Shown here one piece after another: positions 51,120 through 59,078 of a stretch of DNA of 64,000 bases; the stretch's first letter is position 1, and each line of letters begins with the position of its first letter. Below the pieces are notes generated by a model that was given only the letters and a program-made list of their open reading frames with translations, was not told the DNA's origin and did not search any database. The position numbers and the translations under genes are program-made. The stretch is from Haloferax massiliensis. Its GTDB lineage: Archaea; Halobacteriota; Halobacteria; Halobacteriales; Haloferacaceae. The stretch is taken from assembly GCF_001368915.1 (NCBI RefSeq), contig NZ_CSTE01000001.1:385364-449363 (forward strand), written 5' to 3'.

Positions 51120-51427
51120 GCACCGCACAACCCCACGTTCCCGACGTGAGCATCGAAGACCGTCTGTACACGGTCAAGTACCGCGACGCCGGCGAGTCAC
51201 ACCTCGGCGTCGAGAACCCGGACGTCTGCGCCGACTGCACCACAAACGAGTGCACGTCGGTCTGTCCCGCGGCGGTGTGGACGGTCGACCCCGACGGCGA
51301 CGGCGTGCCGTCCATCGCCTACGAGAACTGCCTCGAATGCGGGACCTGCCGCTACGGCTGTCCGTACGACAACGTCGAGTGGAGCTACCCGAAGACCGGC
51401 GGCGGCGTCGTGTTCAAGCAGGGTTGA
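51116..51427 (+). CDS. fixX: FixX-like ferredoxin
   Basis: 103 aa. Eight Cys in two groups: CADCTTNECTSVCP (about 41-54) and CLECGTCRYGCP (about 73-84), enough for two [4Fe-4S] clusters. It passes electrons from FixC to quinone in ETF-QO-type systems or to ferredoxin in bifurcating FixABCX. Its ATG overlaps fixC by four bases. With no nitrogenase genes here, a role in fatty-acid or amino-acid oxidation is more likely than nitrogen fixation. Confidence 0.94.
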   Translation: MSTAQPHVPDVSIEDRLYTVKYRDAGESHLGVENPDVCADCTTNECTSVCPAAVWTVDPDGDGVPSIAYENCLECGTCRYGCPYDNVEWSYPKTGGGVVFKQG

Positions 51428-51522
51428 GAGAACCGATCCGCTGATTTCGGGGTGTTCGGCTCCCCTACCTTCCCAAACCGAGATATAGTTGGACAACCAA
51501 TATGTTCTCGGGGACGTGACTG

Positions 51523-51690
51523 ATGTCAGACGAGTGTTTCCGATTGAATCTGGGGGAGCAGACCGGTGTCGACGAAGTGGTACTCGGCTTTCGCAAGGAC
51601 GGAGCGTTCTACGAATTGCTGACGGTGTCGCCGCCTATCGAAGCCGAGGTTCGGTGCCTGTTGAACGAAATCGCACGGCACGAGAATTAA
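51523..51690 (+). CDS. Small hypothetical protein, 55 aa
   Basis: 55 aa: MSDECFRLNLGEQTGVDEVV, then FRKDGAFYELLTVSPPIEAE, ending LLNEIARHEN. A clean ATG-TAA frame with a protein-like strand-helix pattern, but with more A/T-ending codons than its neighbours (TTG, AAT, GTA, GAA), which hints at foreign or recent origin. A TATA-like GATATAG lies near 51481-51487, about 40 bases upstream. No family recognised. Confidence 0.55.
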   Translation: MSDECFRLNLGEQTGVDEVVLGFRKDGAFYELLTVSPPIEAEVRCLLNEIARHEN

Positions 51691-51791
51691 CCAGTCGTTT
51701 TCGCGAGTGCGACGGCGCGCGCTGTCGCTCGCTCACGCTGTTGGTCCCGATGAGAACCTACAGAGCCGTCGCTCCGCACGAACTCCGTCGC

Positions 51792-51908
51792 AGAAACGGG
51801 CTGGGAGGGACTCGAACCGAGCCCAGACGTGCTCGCTTCGCTGTGCGCGACTGGTCGGGTTCAATCTCTCGAAGCCGTTTCACTCCTCACGGTTGTTCGG
51901 AGTAGAAA
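51792..51908 (-). repeat. tRNA-Lys 3'-end satellite with GAAC...GTGA-loop hairpin
   Basis: 51792-51818 matches 51904-51930 (tRNA-Lys 3' end plus its GTTTCT trailer) at 26 of 27 bases, 112 bp downstream of it. Between the copies, ACTCC (51882-51886) pairs with GGAGT (51899-51903), giving on the tRNA strand the loop GAACAACCGTGA. The copy itself can fold, as GGGCT (51798-51802) pairs with AGCCC (51820-51824). A stretch close to the Thr/Gly connector (TGCTCGCTTCGCTG) lies at 51830-51843. Confidence 0.83.
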
Positions 51909-51982
<74 letters not shown>

Positions 51983-52068
51983 TCGGAGTTTCTTTAAGTG
52001 GGGATACTGATAAGCGTTTATTTTCACAGCCCCCGCCTGCTTTGTACCCCGTTGCCGTCTCCCACATC

Positions 52069-53313
52069 ATGGACCTGCGCGACTTCGTGGACACGCTGCT
52101 CCGGTTCGAGAGCGTCGCCCGCGCCGAGGCCCCGGCCCAGCAGTGGGTCAGAAACCGGCTGCACGACTTCGAGTTCGACACCTACGAGTGGACCGCCGAC
52201 CCGGAGCGACTGGCCGAACACCCGTCGTTCCCGGACGACCCCGACGACATCGACACCGCGAACCGCCCGAGCGTCGCCGGCGTGGTCGAGTTCGGCGACC
52301 CCGACGCGGGCCGGACTATCGTCCTCAACGGGCACGTCGACGTGGTGCCAGCCGACAGGGGGCTGTGGTCTCACGACCCGTACATCCCCGACTGGAACGA
52401 CGACGCGGGCACCGTCAGCGCCCGCGGCGCGGCCGACATGAAAGCGGGGCTCGCGGCGTGCGTCTTCGCGGCGCTCGACCTGCGCGACGCCGTCGAGGCG
52501 GGCGACCTCGACCTCGACGGGCGGGTCGTCGTCGAGAGCGTCGCCGGCGAGGAAGACGGCGGCATCGGGGCCGCGGCGGCCGCCGTCGACAACCCCTACC
52601 CGTTCGAGCGGGACGCCGCGCTCGTCGCCGAGCCGACGCGGCTCAAGCCGGTCGTCGCCACCGAGGGGTCGGTGATGAAGCGGCTCCGACTGACCGGACG
52701 CACGGCGCACGCGGCCTCGCGGTGGCGCGGCGTGGACGTCATCGAGAAGTTCGAGGCGATTCGGGGGGCGTTTTTCGACCTCGAAGCGGAGCGGACCGAC
52801 GCGGTCTCGCACCCGCTTTTCGACTACCCGATACCGTGGCCCGTCTGCGTCGGCCGCGTCGAAGCGGGGTCGTGGGCGTCGAGCGTCGCGGGGACGCTCA
52901 CCGCGGAGTGGCGACTCGGCGTCGCGCCGGGCGAGACGGTCGCCGAGGTCGAAGCGGCGTTCGACGAGCGGCTGGCGAGCGTCGTCGCCGACGACGAGTG
53001 GCTCTCGGCGCACCCGCCGGCGTTCGAGCGGTTTTCGGTGCAGTTCGAACCGGCCGAAATCGACGCCGACGAACCGGTCGTGGAGTCGCTGCGGGCGGCG
53101 CTCCGGGCCGACGGCCGCGACGACGAACCGGTCGGCGCGACCTACGGCGCGGACTCGCGGCACTACGTCGAGGCGGGGATTCCGACGGTACTGTTCGGCC
53201 CGGGCGACATCGACCACGCGCACTTTCCGGACGAGACCGTCGAGTGGGCGGAAGTCGAGGTCGCTCGGGACGTGATTCGCGAGACGGCGGCGCGGTTCCT
53301 TCAGTCGAGGTAG
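52069..53313 (+). CDS. M20-family zinc peptidase/deacylase (ArgE/DapE-like)
   Basis: 414 aa. Di-zinc amidohydrolase. Metal and catalytic motifs: LNGHVDVVPADRG (His and Asp, about 96-108), ARGAADMKAGLAACVF near 124, ESVAGEEDGGIGAA (catalytic Glu-Glu-Asp, about 163-176), and HAHFPDETVEWAEVEVAR at the end. A dimerisation domain lies about 190-300. The substrate is not clear: acetylornithine-, succinyl-diaminopimelate- and peptide-cleaving enzymes look alike. The ATG at 52069 is preferred to the TTG nine codons earlier; a TATA-like GTTTATTTT lies at 52015-52023. The 3' end overlaps the convergent ParB-like gene by 13 bases. Confidence 0.9.
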   Translation: MDLRDFVDTLLRFESVARAEAPAQQWVRNRLHDFEFDTYEWTADPERLAEHPSFPDDPDDIDTANRPSVAGVVEFGDPDAGRTIVLNGHVDVVPADRGLWSHDPYIPDWNDDAGTVSARGAADMKAGLAACVFAALDLRDAVEAGDLDLDGRVVVESVAGEEDGGIGAAAAAVDNPYPFERDAALVAEPTRLKPVVATEGSVMKRLRLTGRTAHAASRWRGVDVIEKFEAIRGAFFDLEAERTDAVSHPLFDYPIPWPVCVGRVEAGSWASSVAGTLTAEWRLGVAPGETVAEVEAAFDERLASVVADDEWLSAHPPAFERFSVQFEPAEIDADEPVVESLRAALRADGRDDEPVGATYGADSRHYVEAGIPTVLFGPGDIDHAHFPDETVEWAEVEVARDVIRETAARFLQSR

Positions 53314-53975
53314 TCGTCGAGGGCGTCGGCGACCACGTCGCCGGGGGCCGAATCTTCGAGCGAGGCGCGGCGGCGGAGTTCGAGGTACACGTCGGCCGGA
53401 AGCGTCACGTCGAGCGTGCCGATGTCGACACCGTGGTCCGACAGAGCGTCTACGACGGGCGTGCCGTCGTTGACCTCGCTGGCGAGCCGGCGGACCTCGC
53501 GGACGGTCAGCCCGGCGTCGAGCGTCGCCCACGCGAGGTGGAGTCTGGCGTCGCCGGAGACGCGAGCGATGTGCTTTGCGGCCGTGGGCGCGATGCGGCC
53601 GCGGGCGACGTGCCGACGGACCGACTGCGGGAGGTCGTGGACGCGGGCCCACTTGCGGATGAAGGAGACGGAGACGTCGCCGCCGGCCCGCTCGGCGGCG
53701 CGCTTGTAAGAGCCGACGCCGCGGACGAGCGCGGCGCAGGCGGCCGCGCCGCGGAGCATGAACACGTGGTCGTCGTCGCCGGCGGTGGACTCGGCGAACG
53801 AGCGAACCGTTCTGGCGGCCTCGGCGAGGCTGTCGGGGTCGGTGGGGTCGAAGCCGACGGCCTCGCGGGCGCGGTCGCCCGTGACGGCGGGGTCGCCGCG
53901 GACGACGGGTTCACCGACCGGTTCGCGTCGGTCGGCCGGAACCTCGGTCGTTCGTCGGCGTTCGTCGTTCGTCAT
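53301..53975 (-). CDS. ParB/KorB-type HTH protein with C-terminal ribbon-helix-helix (DUF7119-like)
   Basis: 224 aa. N-terminal acidic/Arg linker (1-60). A central domain (about 95-165) reads SVSFIRKWARVHDLPQSVRR, HVARGRIAPTAAKHIARVSG, then LAWATLDAGLTVREVRRLAS: the order and spacing of the ParB/KorB helix-turn-helix, including the 'G-(K/R)-(I/L)-(S/A)..HA' segment. The C-terminus (about 188-223, LDVTLPADVYLELRRRASLEDSAPGDVV) resembles a ribbon-helix-helix. No CTPase ParB N-terminal domain. Probably a DNA-binding regulator; DUF7119 is the family name as I recall it. Confidence 0.75.
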   Translation of the reverse strand: MTNDERRRTTEVPADRREPVGEPVVRGDPAVTGDRAREAVGFDPTDPDSLAEAARTVRSFAESTAGDDDHVFMLRGAAACAALVRGVGSYKRAAERAGGDVSVSFIRKWARVHDLPQSVRRHVARGRIAPTAAKHIARVSGDARLHLAWATLDAGLTVREVRRLASEVNDGTPVVDALSDHGVDIGTLDVTLPADVYLELRRRASLEDSAPGDVVADALDDYLD

Positions 53976-54076
53976 CTACGAATCGATAGCGCGTTCGGGC
54001 TTAAAAACGTCCCCCCGAGAGGCGAGATTCGCGCGCGAACGGACCGCAAGCGAACGCGAACGAGAGGACAGAGAGA

Positions 54077-54241
54077 TTACTCCTCGCGGGACTCCGAGAG
54101 GTGCGACCAGATTTCGGTACAGCCCGCGCCGTCTTCGAGGTCCTTGAGGTGGGCCGCGGGGTCTTCGTCTTCCGCCTCGGCGGACGGGTCGGCCTCCGCG
54201 TCGCGGTCGCGTTCGGGTTCGAGTTCTGCCTCGCCGGTCAT
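54077..54241 (-). CDS. Small acidic protein, 54 aa
   Basis: 54 aa: MTGEAELEPERDRDAEADPS with Asp/Glu repeats, then the more structured end HLKDLEDGAGCTEIWSHLSE. Its ATG overlaps the TGA of the upstream 29-aa gene by four bases (ATGA), so they are coupled. Cys41 in a conserved-looking GAGCTEIW segment. No function known. Confidence 0.65.
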   Translation of the reverse strand: MTGEAELEPERDRDAEADPSAEAEDEDPAAHLKDLEDGAGCTEIWSHLSESREE

Positions 54242-54327
54242 GCGTCACCCTCCGTGGACTGTTCGAACAGCTCTGGGGCGACGTCGGCGGAGGCGTGTTG
54301 TCGGACGGCGGTGCGGTGGTCACTCAT
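54238..54327 (-). CDS. Micro-protein, 29 aa, first gene of a coupled pair
   Basis: 29 aa: MSDHRTAVRQHASADVAPEL and so on, helical. On the minus strand a TATA-like CTTATGC (54351-54358) lies about 27 bases upstream of the ATG at 54327, consistent with a leaderless mRNA. The overlap ATGA with the next gene and good codon use argue that it is real despite its size. Confidence 0.55.
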   Translation of the reverse strand: MSDHRTAVRQHASADVAPELFEQSTEGDA

Positions 54328-54544
54328 CACCACCACGTACCGGCCGGACCCGCATAAGGGAATCCGCACCTGTAATGTGTACCCCCACTCCCGGCTACCG
54401 GAACGGGTTGCCCCTACCTCTGACGGCCGATTTCGGCACAATCGCACGACTACGGTCGAACTACCTCCGAAGCGGGCGTCGCGCTCCCCCGCGGGGATTG
54501 CGGGCGCCGTCCCGCATAGGTAGCCGGAGCGCGGAAGGTGAGGT

Positions 54545-54868
54545 ATGAGCGTCTCCCTGCGCGTCCTCGACGACGGGGCGTGGGTCTCCGTGAACGACGC
54601 CAGAGAAGTGAGCGTGAGCGAGCTCTGGCGGCTCGACGACCCGTCATTCTGTGGGTGCGAGCTTCCCGACTTCGTCGTCGAGAACGTCCTCGACGTCGGC
54701 GCGGACGGCAGAACCGTCTCCGCGAAGGTGTACGGTCAGTGCATCGCCTGCGGCCAGACGGGCGTGCCCGGCTGGGTCCCGGTCGGCAGGCTCCGCGAGG
54801 GCGAATTCGTCGATATCGACCGCGAGCGGGTCGTCCTCCCGGTTCGACGCGGCGACGACGACGAGTAG
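54545..54868 (+). CDS. Hypothetical protein with CxC and CxxC motifs
   Basis: 107 aa. MSVSLRVLDDGAWVSVNDAR, then FCGCELPDFVVENV (about 36-49) and QCIACGQTGVPGWVPVGRL (about 66-84). Four Cys in CGC/CxxC suggest a zinc site. An SD-like GGTGAGG lies just before the ATG, unlike most genes here. A divergent small gene pair lies 217 bases upstream. Family not recognised. Confidence 0.65.
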   Translation: MSVSLRVLDDGAWVSVNDAREVSVSELWRLDDPSFCGCELPDFVVENVLDVGADGRTVSAKVYGQCIACGQTGVPGWVPVGRLREGEFVDIDRERVVLPVRRGDDDE

Positions 54869-54926
54869 GCAACATTATCCTCTTTTGGGCAGCACCGGGA
54901 AGGGTTGACGGTACGCTCGGGGCCTT

Positions 54927-54959
54927 ACGTGGGCACGTATATCGACATTCATACGAATG
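54927..54959 (+). promoter_or_regulatory. Two palindromes at the reductase start
   Basis: ACGTG-GG-CACGT (54927-54938) and CATTC-ATAC-GAATG (54946-54959); the second covers the ATG at 54957. A TATA-like GTATATCG lies between them (about 54937-54944), too close to the ATG for a standard leaderless start, so the palindromes may instead be operators over the promoter. Confidence 0.55.
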
Positions 54960-56735
54960 CCCACGGACGTCGAACGCTGGAAGTCGGAGGTCTACGGTAA
55001 CGAGATACGAGAGCACCTGCTCGAATTCGCCGAGCAGGGCTGGGACACCATCCCGGAAGACGAGCGAGACGCCTGGTTCGAGCGCTTCAAATGGTGGGGG
55101 CTGTACCACCAGCGCAACGGCCAAGAGAGCTACTTCATGATGCGCATCGGGACGCCGAACGGCGTGCTGACGCCCGGTCAGACCGAAGTCGTCGCGGAAG
55201 TCGCCGACGAGTACGCCCGCGGCCCGGCCGAAAACCCCATCTTCGGCAACGGCTACGTCGACTGGACGACCCGCCAGTCGATTCAGCTCCACTGGATTAA
55301 GCTGGAGGACATCCCGGAAATCTTCGACAAGCTCGAATCGGTCGGTCTGTCGACCCAGCAGGCCTGCGGTGACTCGTGGCGGAACATCGTCGGCTGTCCC
55401 GTCGCCGGCAAGGACAAACACGAGCACGTCGACGCGCTTCCCGTCGCGATGGAGCTCAACGAGACGTTCAAGGGGAACGACGACCACTCGAACCTCCCGC
55501 GCAAGTGGAAGGTCTCCGTCACCGGCTGCCGCGAGGGCTGCGGACAGGGCGACATCAACGACCTCGCGCTCGAACCCGCAACGAAGGAAATCGACGGCGA
55601 GGAGACGAAGGGCTTCAACATCCGCATCGGCGGCGGCCTCTCGCGTAACGAACCGCGGCTCGCCCGCGACATCGACGTGTTCGTGACGCCCGAGCAGGCC
55701 CCCGAGGTGTCGGGAGCCATCTCCGCGCTGTTCCGCGAGAACGGCGACCGCGACAACCGCTACAACGCCCGCATCAAGTTCCTGATGGACGAGTGGGGCG
55801 CGGAGAAGTTCCGCGACGTCCTCCAAGAGGAGTTCGTCGACTTCGAACTGGAGACCGCCGGCGACGACCTGCGCTCGGAGTACTCCTACAACTCCGGCTA
55901 CGCCGACGGCGGCCACTCCGACCACGTCGGTATCCACGAGCAGGCCGACGGCAACTACTACGTCGGCCTCAACGTCCTCGTCGGTCGCATGGGCGTCGAC
56001 GAGACGAAGGAGCTCGCCCGCGTCGCCGACGAGTACGGCTCCGGCGAGATTCGCGTCACCCAGCGCCAGAACGTCATCATCACCGACGTTCCCGAGGAGA
56101 AGCTCGACGCGCTGCAGGACGAGGACCTCCTCGACCACTACTCGCCCGACCCCCACCCGTTCATGCGCGGCTCCATCGCCTGTACGGGCACCGAGTTCTG
56201 TTCGCTCTCCATCGTGGAGACGAAGAACCGGCAGGTCCGCTACGCCCGCTGGCTCAAGGAGAACGTCGAACTCCCCGCGGGCGTCGAGGACTTCCACATC
56301 CACCTCTCGGGCTGTACGGCCTCCTGCGCCCAGCCGCAGATCGCGGACATCAGCCTCCGCGGCATGAAGACCCGCAAAAACGGGGACCCGGTCGAGGCGC
56401 TCGACATCGGCCTCGGCGGCGGCCTCGGCGAGAACCCGAACTTCGCCGAGTGGGTCACCCAGCGCGTCCCCGTCGACGAGGTGCCGGGCGCAATCAAGAA
56501 CCTGCTCGCCAACTTCGAGGAGCGCCGCGAGGGCGACGAGACGTTCCGCGAGTTCGTCGCGCGGACGGACGAAGAGGACCTCGCCGAACTGGTCGAACCC
56601 GAGGAGACCAGCTACGAGGACCCGATGATGCACAACACGAAGCGCACGTGGTACCCCTACGCCGACGACGACTCGATGGACGCGAGTCCCGCGCCGACCC
56701 GGGCCGACGGCACGCCCATCCCGAGCGACGACTGA
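54957..56735 (+). CDS. Sirohaem-dependent ferredoxin-nitrite or -sulfite reductase
   Basis: 592 aa. Two ferredoxin-like halves plus sirohaem/[4Fe-4S] ligand Cys: CTGTEFC (Cys409, Cys415) and SGCTASCAQPQ (Cys452, Cys456). The arrangement is that of assimilatory NirA/Sir enzymes that reduce nitrite to ammonia or sulfite to sulfide using ferredoxin. I cannot tell the two apart from sequence. The neighbour at 56862 is a small protein often seen beside it. The gene has unusual palindromes at its start (54927-54959). No nitrate reductase genes lie nearby. Confidence 0.9.
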   Translation: MPTDVERWKSEVYGNEIREHLLEFAEQGWDTIPEDERDAWFERFKWWGLYHQRNGQESYFMMRIGTPNGVLTPGQTEVVAEVADEYARGPAENPIFGNGYVDWTTRQSIQLHWIKLEDIPEIFDKLESVGLSTQQACGDSWRNIVGCPVAGKDKHEHVDALPVAMELNETFKGNDDHSNLPRKWKVSVTGCREGCGQGDINDLALEPATKEIDGEETKGFNIRIGGGLSRNEPRLARDIDVFVTPEQAPEVSGAISALFRENGDRDNRYNARIKFLMDEWGAEKFRDVLQEEFVDFELETAGDDLRSEYSYNSGYADGGHSDHVGIHEQADGNYYVGLNVLVGRMGVDETKELARVADEYGSGEIRVTQRQNVIITDVPEEKLDALQDEDLLDHYSPDPHPFMRGSIACTGTEFCSLSIVETKNRQVRYARWLKENVELPAGVEDFHIHLSGCTASCAQPQIADISLRGMKTRKNGDPVEALDIGLGGGLGENPNFAEWVTQRVPVDEVPGAIKNLLANFEERREGDETFREFVARTDEEDLAELVEPEETSYEDPMMHNTKRTWYPYADDDSMDASPAPTRADGTPIPSDD

Positions 56736-56861
56736 GCCGACCGTTTTCGGCCGGTGACCGACCGCGACCGCCGCGTTCGTCGCCGGATTCCGACGCCGGT
56801 CCGCGCCGGTGACGACTCCGCCGCGCTACCTATTTACGACGACACCGAACACTACTCACAG

Positions 56862-57146
56862 ATGCCAGACCGAATCCTGAAGGTCAACGCCTACACGACG
56901 CTGGACCTCGTCGACGCGTCGGCGACGGGCCACGACTTCGAGGAGTCGGCGTTCGCCGTGTGCAACGTCACCTCGCCGCGGAAGCACCCCGACGAGATTA
57001 CCCTCGAACTCGAACTCGACTGGACGCAGCTCGACGCGCTCGCGCCGCACGCGGACAAGCTAACGCTGTCGCCCGAGGAGGCCCGGACGCTCGCGGCCGA
57101 CCTCGAAAAGCACGCCGACCGCGTCGAAGCCGAACAGCGCGACTGA
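56862..57146 (+). CDS. Haloarchaeal DUF6360-like protein
   Basis: 94 aa. Starts MPDRILKVNAYTTLDLVDAS; has AFAVCNVTSPRKHPDEITLE (one Cys, about 36) and a helix near the C-terminus. No known catalytic motif. A TATA-like CTATTTAC about 28 bases upstream gives its own leaderless promoter even though it follows the reductase. The family name is from memory; function unknown. Confidence 0.75.
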   Translation: MPDRILKVNAYTTLDLVDASATGHDFEESAFAVCNVTSPRKHPDEITLELELDWTQLDALAPHADKLTLSPEEARTLAADLEKHADRVEAEQRD

Positions 57147-57465
57147 CCGCAGTCTCCCGATTTTCGACGACGGTTCGACGGCTCCGAGCGGCGCGGCCGG
57201 CCGCGGGAGCCCGGCGGTTCGTGGCAACAACACCCGTGACAACTTCTAACCCAGTTTACTCAACGAATCGTGGTAAACCGTAACTCGAACTGTCTATTCG
57301 TACTGCAACGAGACCAATCGTTAGACATATGCCTTCGGAAGTCGCAGGATGTGTTGTGATACAGACGACGCCTCTACGCCGTCCACGCACCGAGCGTCGA
57401 CCGCACTCCACCTCCCGCGCCCGCCCGGCGAATCGAACGCCGGCCACAGCGCGGGGGGTGGTGGC
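57147..57465 (+). other. Intergenic region with inverted repeat
   Basis: No clear gene. From 57250 the A+T rises. GTTTAC (57254-57259) pairs with GTAAAC (57273-57278). TTAGACATAT (about 57321-57330) could be the promoter of the EamA gene. The in-frame codons from 57349 to 57466 translate to Ser/Thr/Pro/Arg low complexity, so I treat them as leader rather than coding. Confidence 0.45.
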
Positions 57466-58386
57466 GTGAGCCGTCACCGGACCCTCGTCCTCTTCGTCGC
57501 GGCCGCGGCGCTGTTCGGCACCTCCTTCGTCGGCATCAAGGCCGCCATCGGCTCGGTGCCCCCGGTGCTGTTCGCCGCCTTCCGCGTCGACGTCGCCGCC
57601 GTCGTCCTCCTGACGCTCGTCGCCGTCCGCGGCGGTTACTGGCTCCCGCGGACCCGCGCCGACGCCCTCGGCATCCTCGCCAGCGCCGCGTTCGTCCTCG
57701 GGGCGAACAACGTGTTCCTGTTCCTCGGCCAGCAGCACGCGACGACCGGCGCGGCGGCGGTCATGTACAGCATCATGCCCGTCGCCTCCCCGGTGTTCGC
57801 CGTCCTGCTCCTCGACGACGCGCGCATCTCGGCGGTCGACGCCGCCGGCATCCTGCTCGGACTCGTCGGCGTCGTCGTCATCGTCGGCCCCCAGAGCGTC
57901 CTCGGCGGCGGGAGCGTCGGACAGGCGCTCATCGTCTGTTCGGCGCTGTCGGTCGCCTTCGGGACCGTCCTGCTCAAGCGCGTCGGACCCTCTATCGGGA
58001 CGCTCCCGCAGACCGCGTGGGCGATGGCGGCCGCCGCCGTCGGCATCCACGCCGCGAGCCTCGGTCTCGGCGAGTCGGTCGCGCAGGTCGCGTGGTCGCC
58101 GGAACTCGTCGCCGCGATTCTCTACGTCGGCATGCCCGCGACCGCCGCGGCCTACCCGGTCTACTTCGCGCTCCTCGCGGAGGCCGGCCCGGTCCGCGGC
58201 AACCTCGTCGCCTACGCGATGCCGGTCGTCGCCACCGTCACCGGCTGGGCGTTCCTCGGCGAGTCCGTCTCGCCGGCGACCGTCCTCGGCTTCGGCGTCA
58301 TCCTCTCGGGGTTCGTCCTCGTCCAGCGCGACAGCGTGGCCCGGGTGGTCGGTCTCCGGGGGAGCGTCCCCGCCGAAGCGGAGTGA
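57466..58386 (+). CDS. EamA/DMT-family transporter
   Basis: 306 aa from a GTG. Ten helices: LVLFVAAAALFGTSFVGIKAA at the start, ANNVFLFLGQQHATTGAAAVMYSIMPVASPVFAVLLL (about 73-109), and a second repeat with AYPVYFALLAEAGPVRGNLVAYAMPVVATV. Typical drug/metabolite exporter fold. A longer start at 57349 is possible; the first 39 residues it adds look non-coding. It may export amino acids or other solutes; substrate unknown. Confidence 0.85.
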   Translation: MSRHRTLVLFVAAAALFGTSFVGIKAAIGSVPPVLFAAFRVDVAAVVLLTLVAVRGGYWLPRTRADALGILASAAFVLGANNVFLFLGQQHATTGAAAVMYSIMPVASPVFAVLLLDDARISAVDAAGILLGLVGVVVIVGPQSVLGGGSVGQALIVCSALSVAFGTVLLKRVGPSIGTLPQTAWAMAAAAVGIHAASLGLGESVAQVAWSPELVAAILYVGMPATAAAYPVYFALLAEAGPVRGNLVAYAMPVVATVTGWAFLGESVSPATVLGFGVILSGFVLVQRDSVARVVGLRGSVPAEAE

Positions 58387-58556
58387 GAGTACTGGCTCTC
58401 TGAAATTCTCGGTCGCTGACGGGTTGTCGAGACCCTGCTGAACAGAAGGCGCGTATCGGTCGCCCGCAGTCGAGCGAAGGCGGTTCTCGCAGGTCGGGAG
58501 TTACCTGACAACGGTATATCGTTTCGGCACGAAGTATAGGTCGGTCGACTAGAACC

Positions 58557-58979
58557 ATGACCGAGACCACCGTAACCAAACACGAACAGCCCATGAGTGA
58601 CTACCTCGCGCTGTGGCACGGGGAGTTCTCGAAGATAGACGTGCTCTCCGATTCGTTCGTGGCCTACGAACCGAGCGCTCCGGGCGGCGAAGTGCGCGGG
58701 CCGGACGCCTTCGAAGCGTACGTTCGTCAACTTCGAACCGCGTTCCCCGACTTCACGATCACCCCCGAGGCCGCGCTCGAAGGCGAGGAGATAGTCATGA
58801 CCGAGTGGACGGGGACAGGCACGCACGAAGGGGAGTTCAACGGGCTCCCCCCGACCGGCCGCACGTTCGAACACAGGGGGATGTCGAAGTTCGTCATCGC
58901 GGACGGCGAGATACGGGAAGAACGGATGTACTACGACCCGCGGGAGATCGCCGAGCAGCTCGGCTTCCTCGAAGAGTGA
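58557..58979 (+). CDS. SnoaL-like ester cyclase family protein
   Basis: 140 aa. NTF2-like fold of the SnoaL/ester cyclase family: YLALWHGEFSKIDVLSDSFV, FEAYVRQLRTAFPDFTITPE (about 62-81), MTEWTGTGTHEGEFNGLPPTGRTFEHRGMSKFVIADGEI (about 82-120) and ERMYYDPREIAEQLGFL. The RTAFPDF and GLPPTGR segments are family hallmarks. TATA-like GTATATCG lies near 58515, 40 bases upstream. The role is uncertain; many members have no polyketide link. Confidence 0.87.
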   Translation: MTETTVTKHEQPMSDYLALWHGEFSKIDVLSDSFVAYEPSAPGGEVRGPDAFEAYVRQLRTAFPDFTITPEAALEGEEIVMTEWTGTGTHEGEFNGLPPTGRTFEHRGMSKFVIADGEIREERMYYDPREIAEQLGFLEE

Positions 58980-59078
58980 GACCGCGGCAGACAGCCACCG
59001 GACCCTCTCACTCGGGTGCGCTCCGGGTCAACGGAGTGCAACAGAACGTGAAGCGGAGACGGCAGACCGAAGCCGAAC

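Noticed and set aside
47938-51427. etf-fix operon as part of a nitrogen-fixation island
   Set aside because: No nif genes in the window. EtfAB-FixCX homologues occur widely in haloarchaea without nitrogenase.
57349-57465. Longer start for the EamA transporter at 57349
   Set aside because: The extra 39 residues are Ser/Thr/Pro/Arg low complexity with poor codon use. The GTG at 57466 gives the usual EamA start, though the upstream TATA-like box leaves some doubt.
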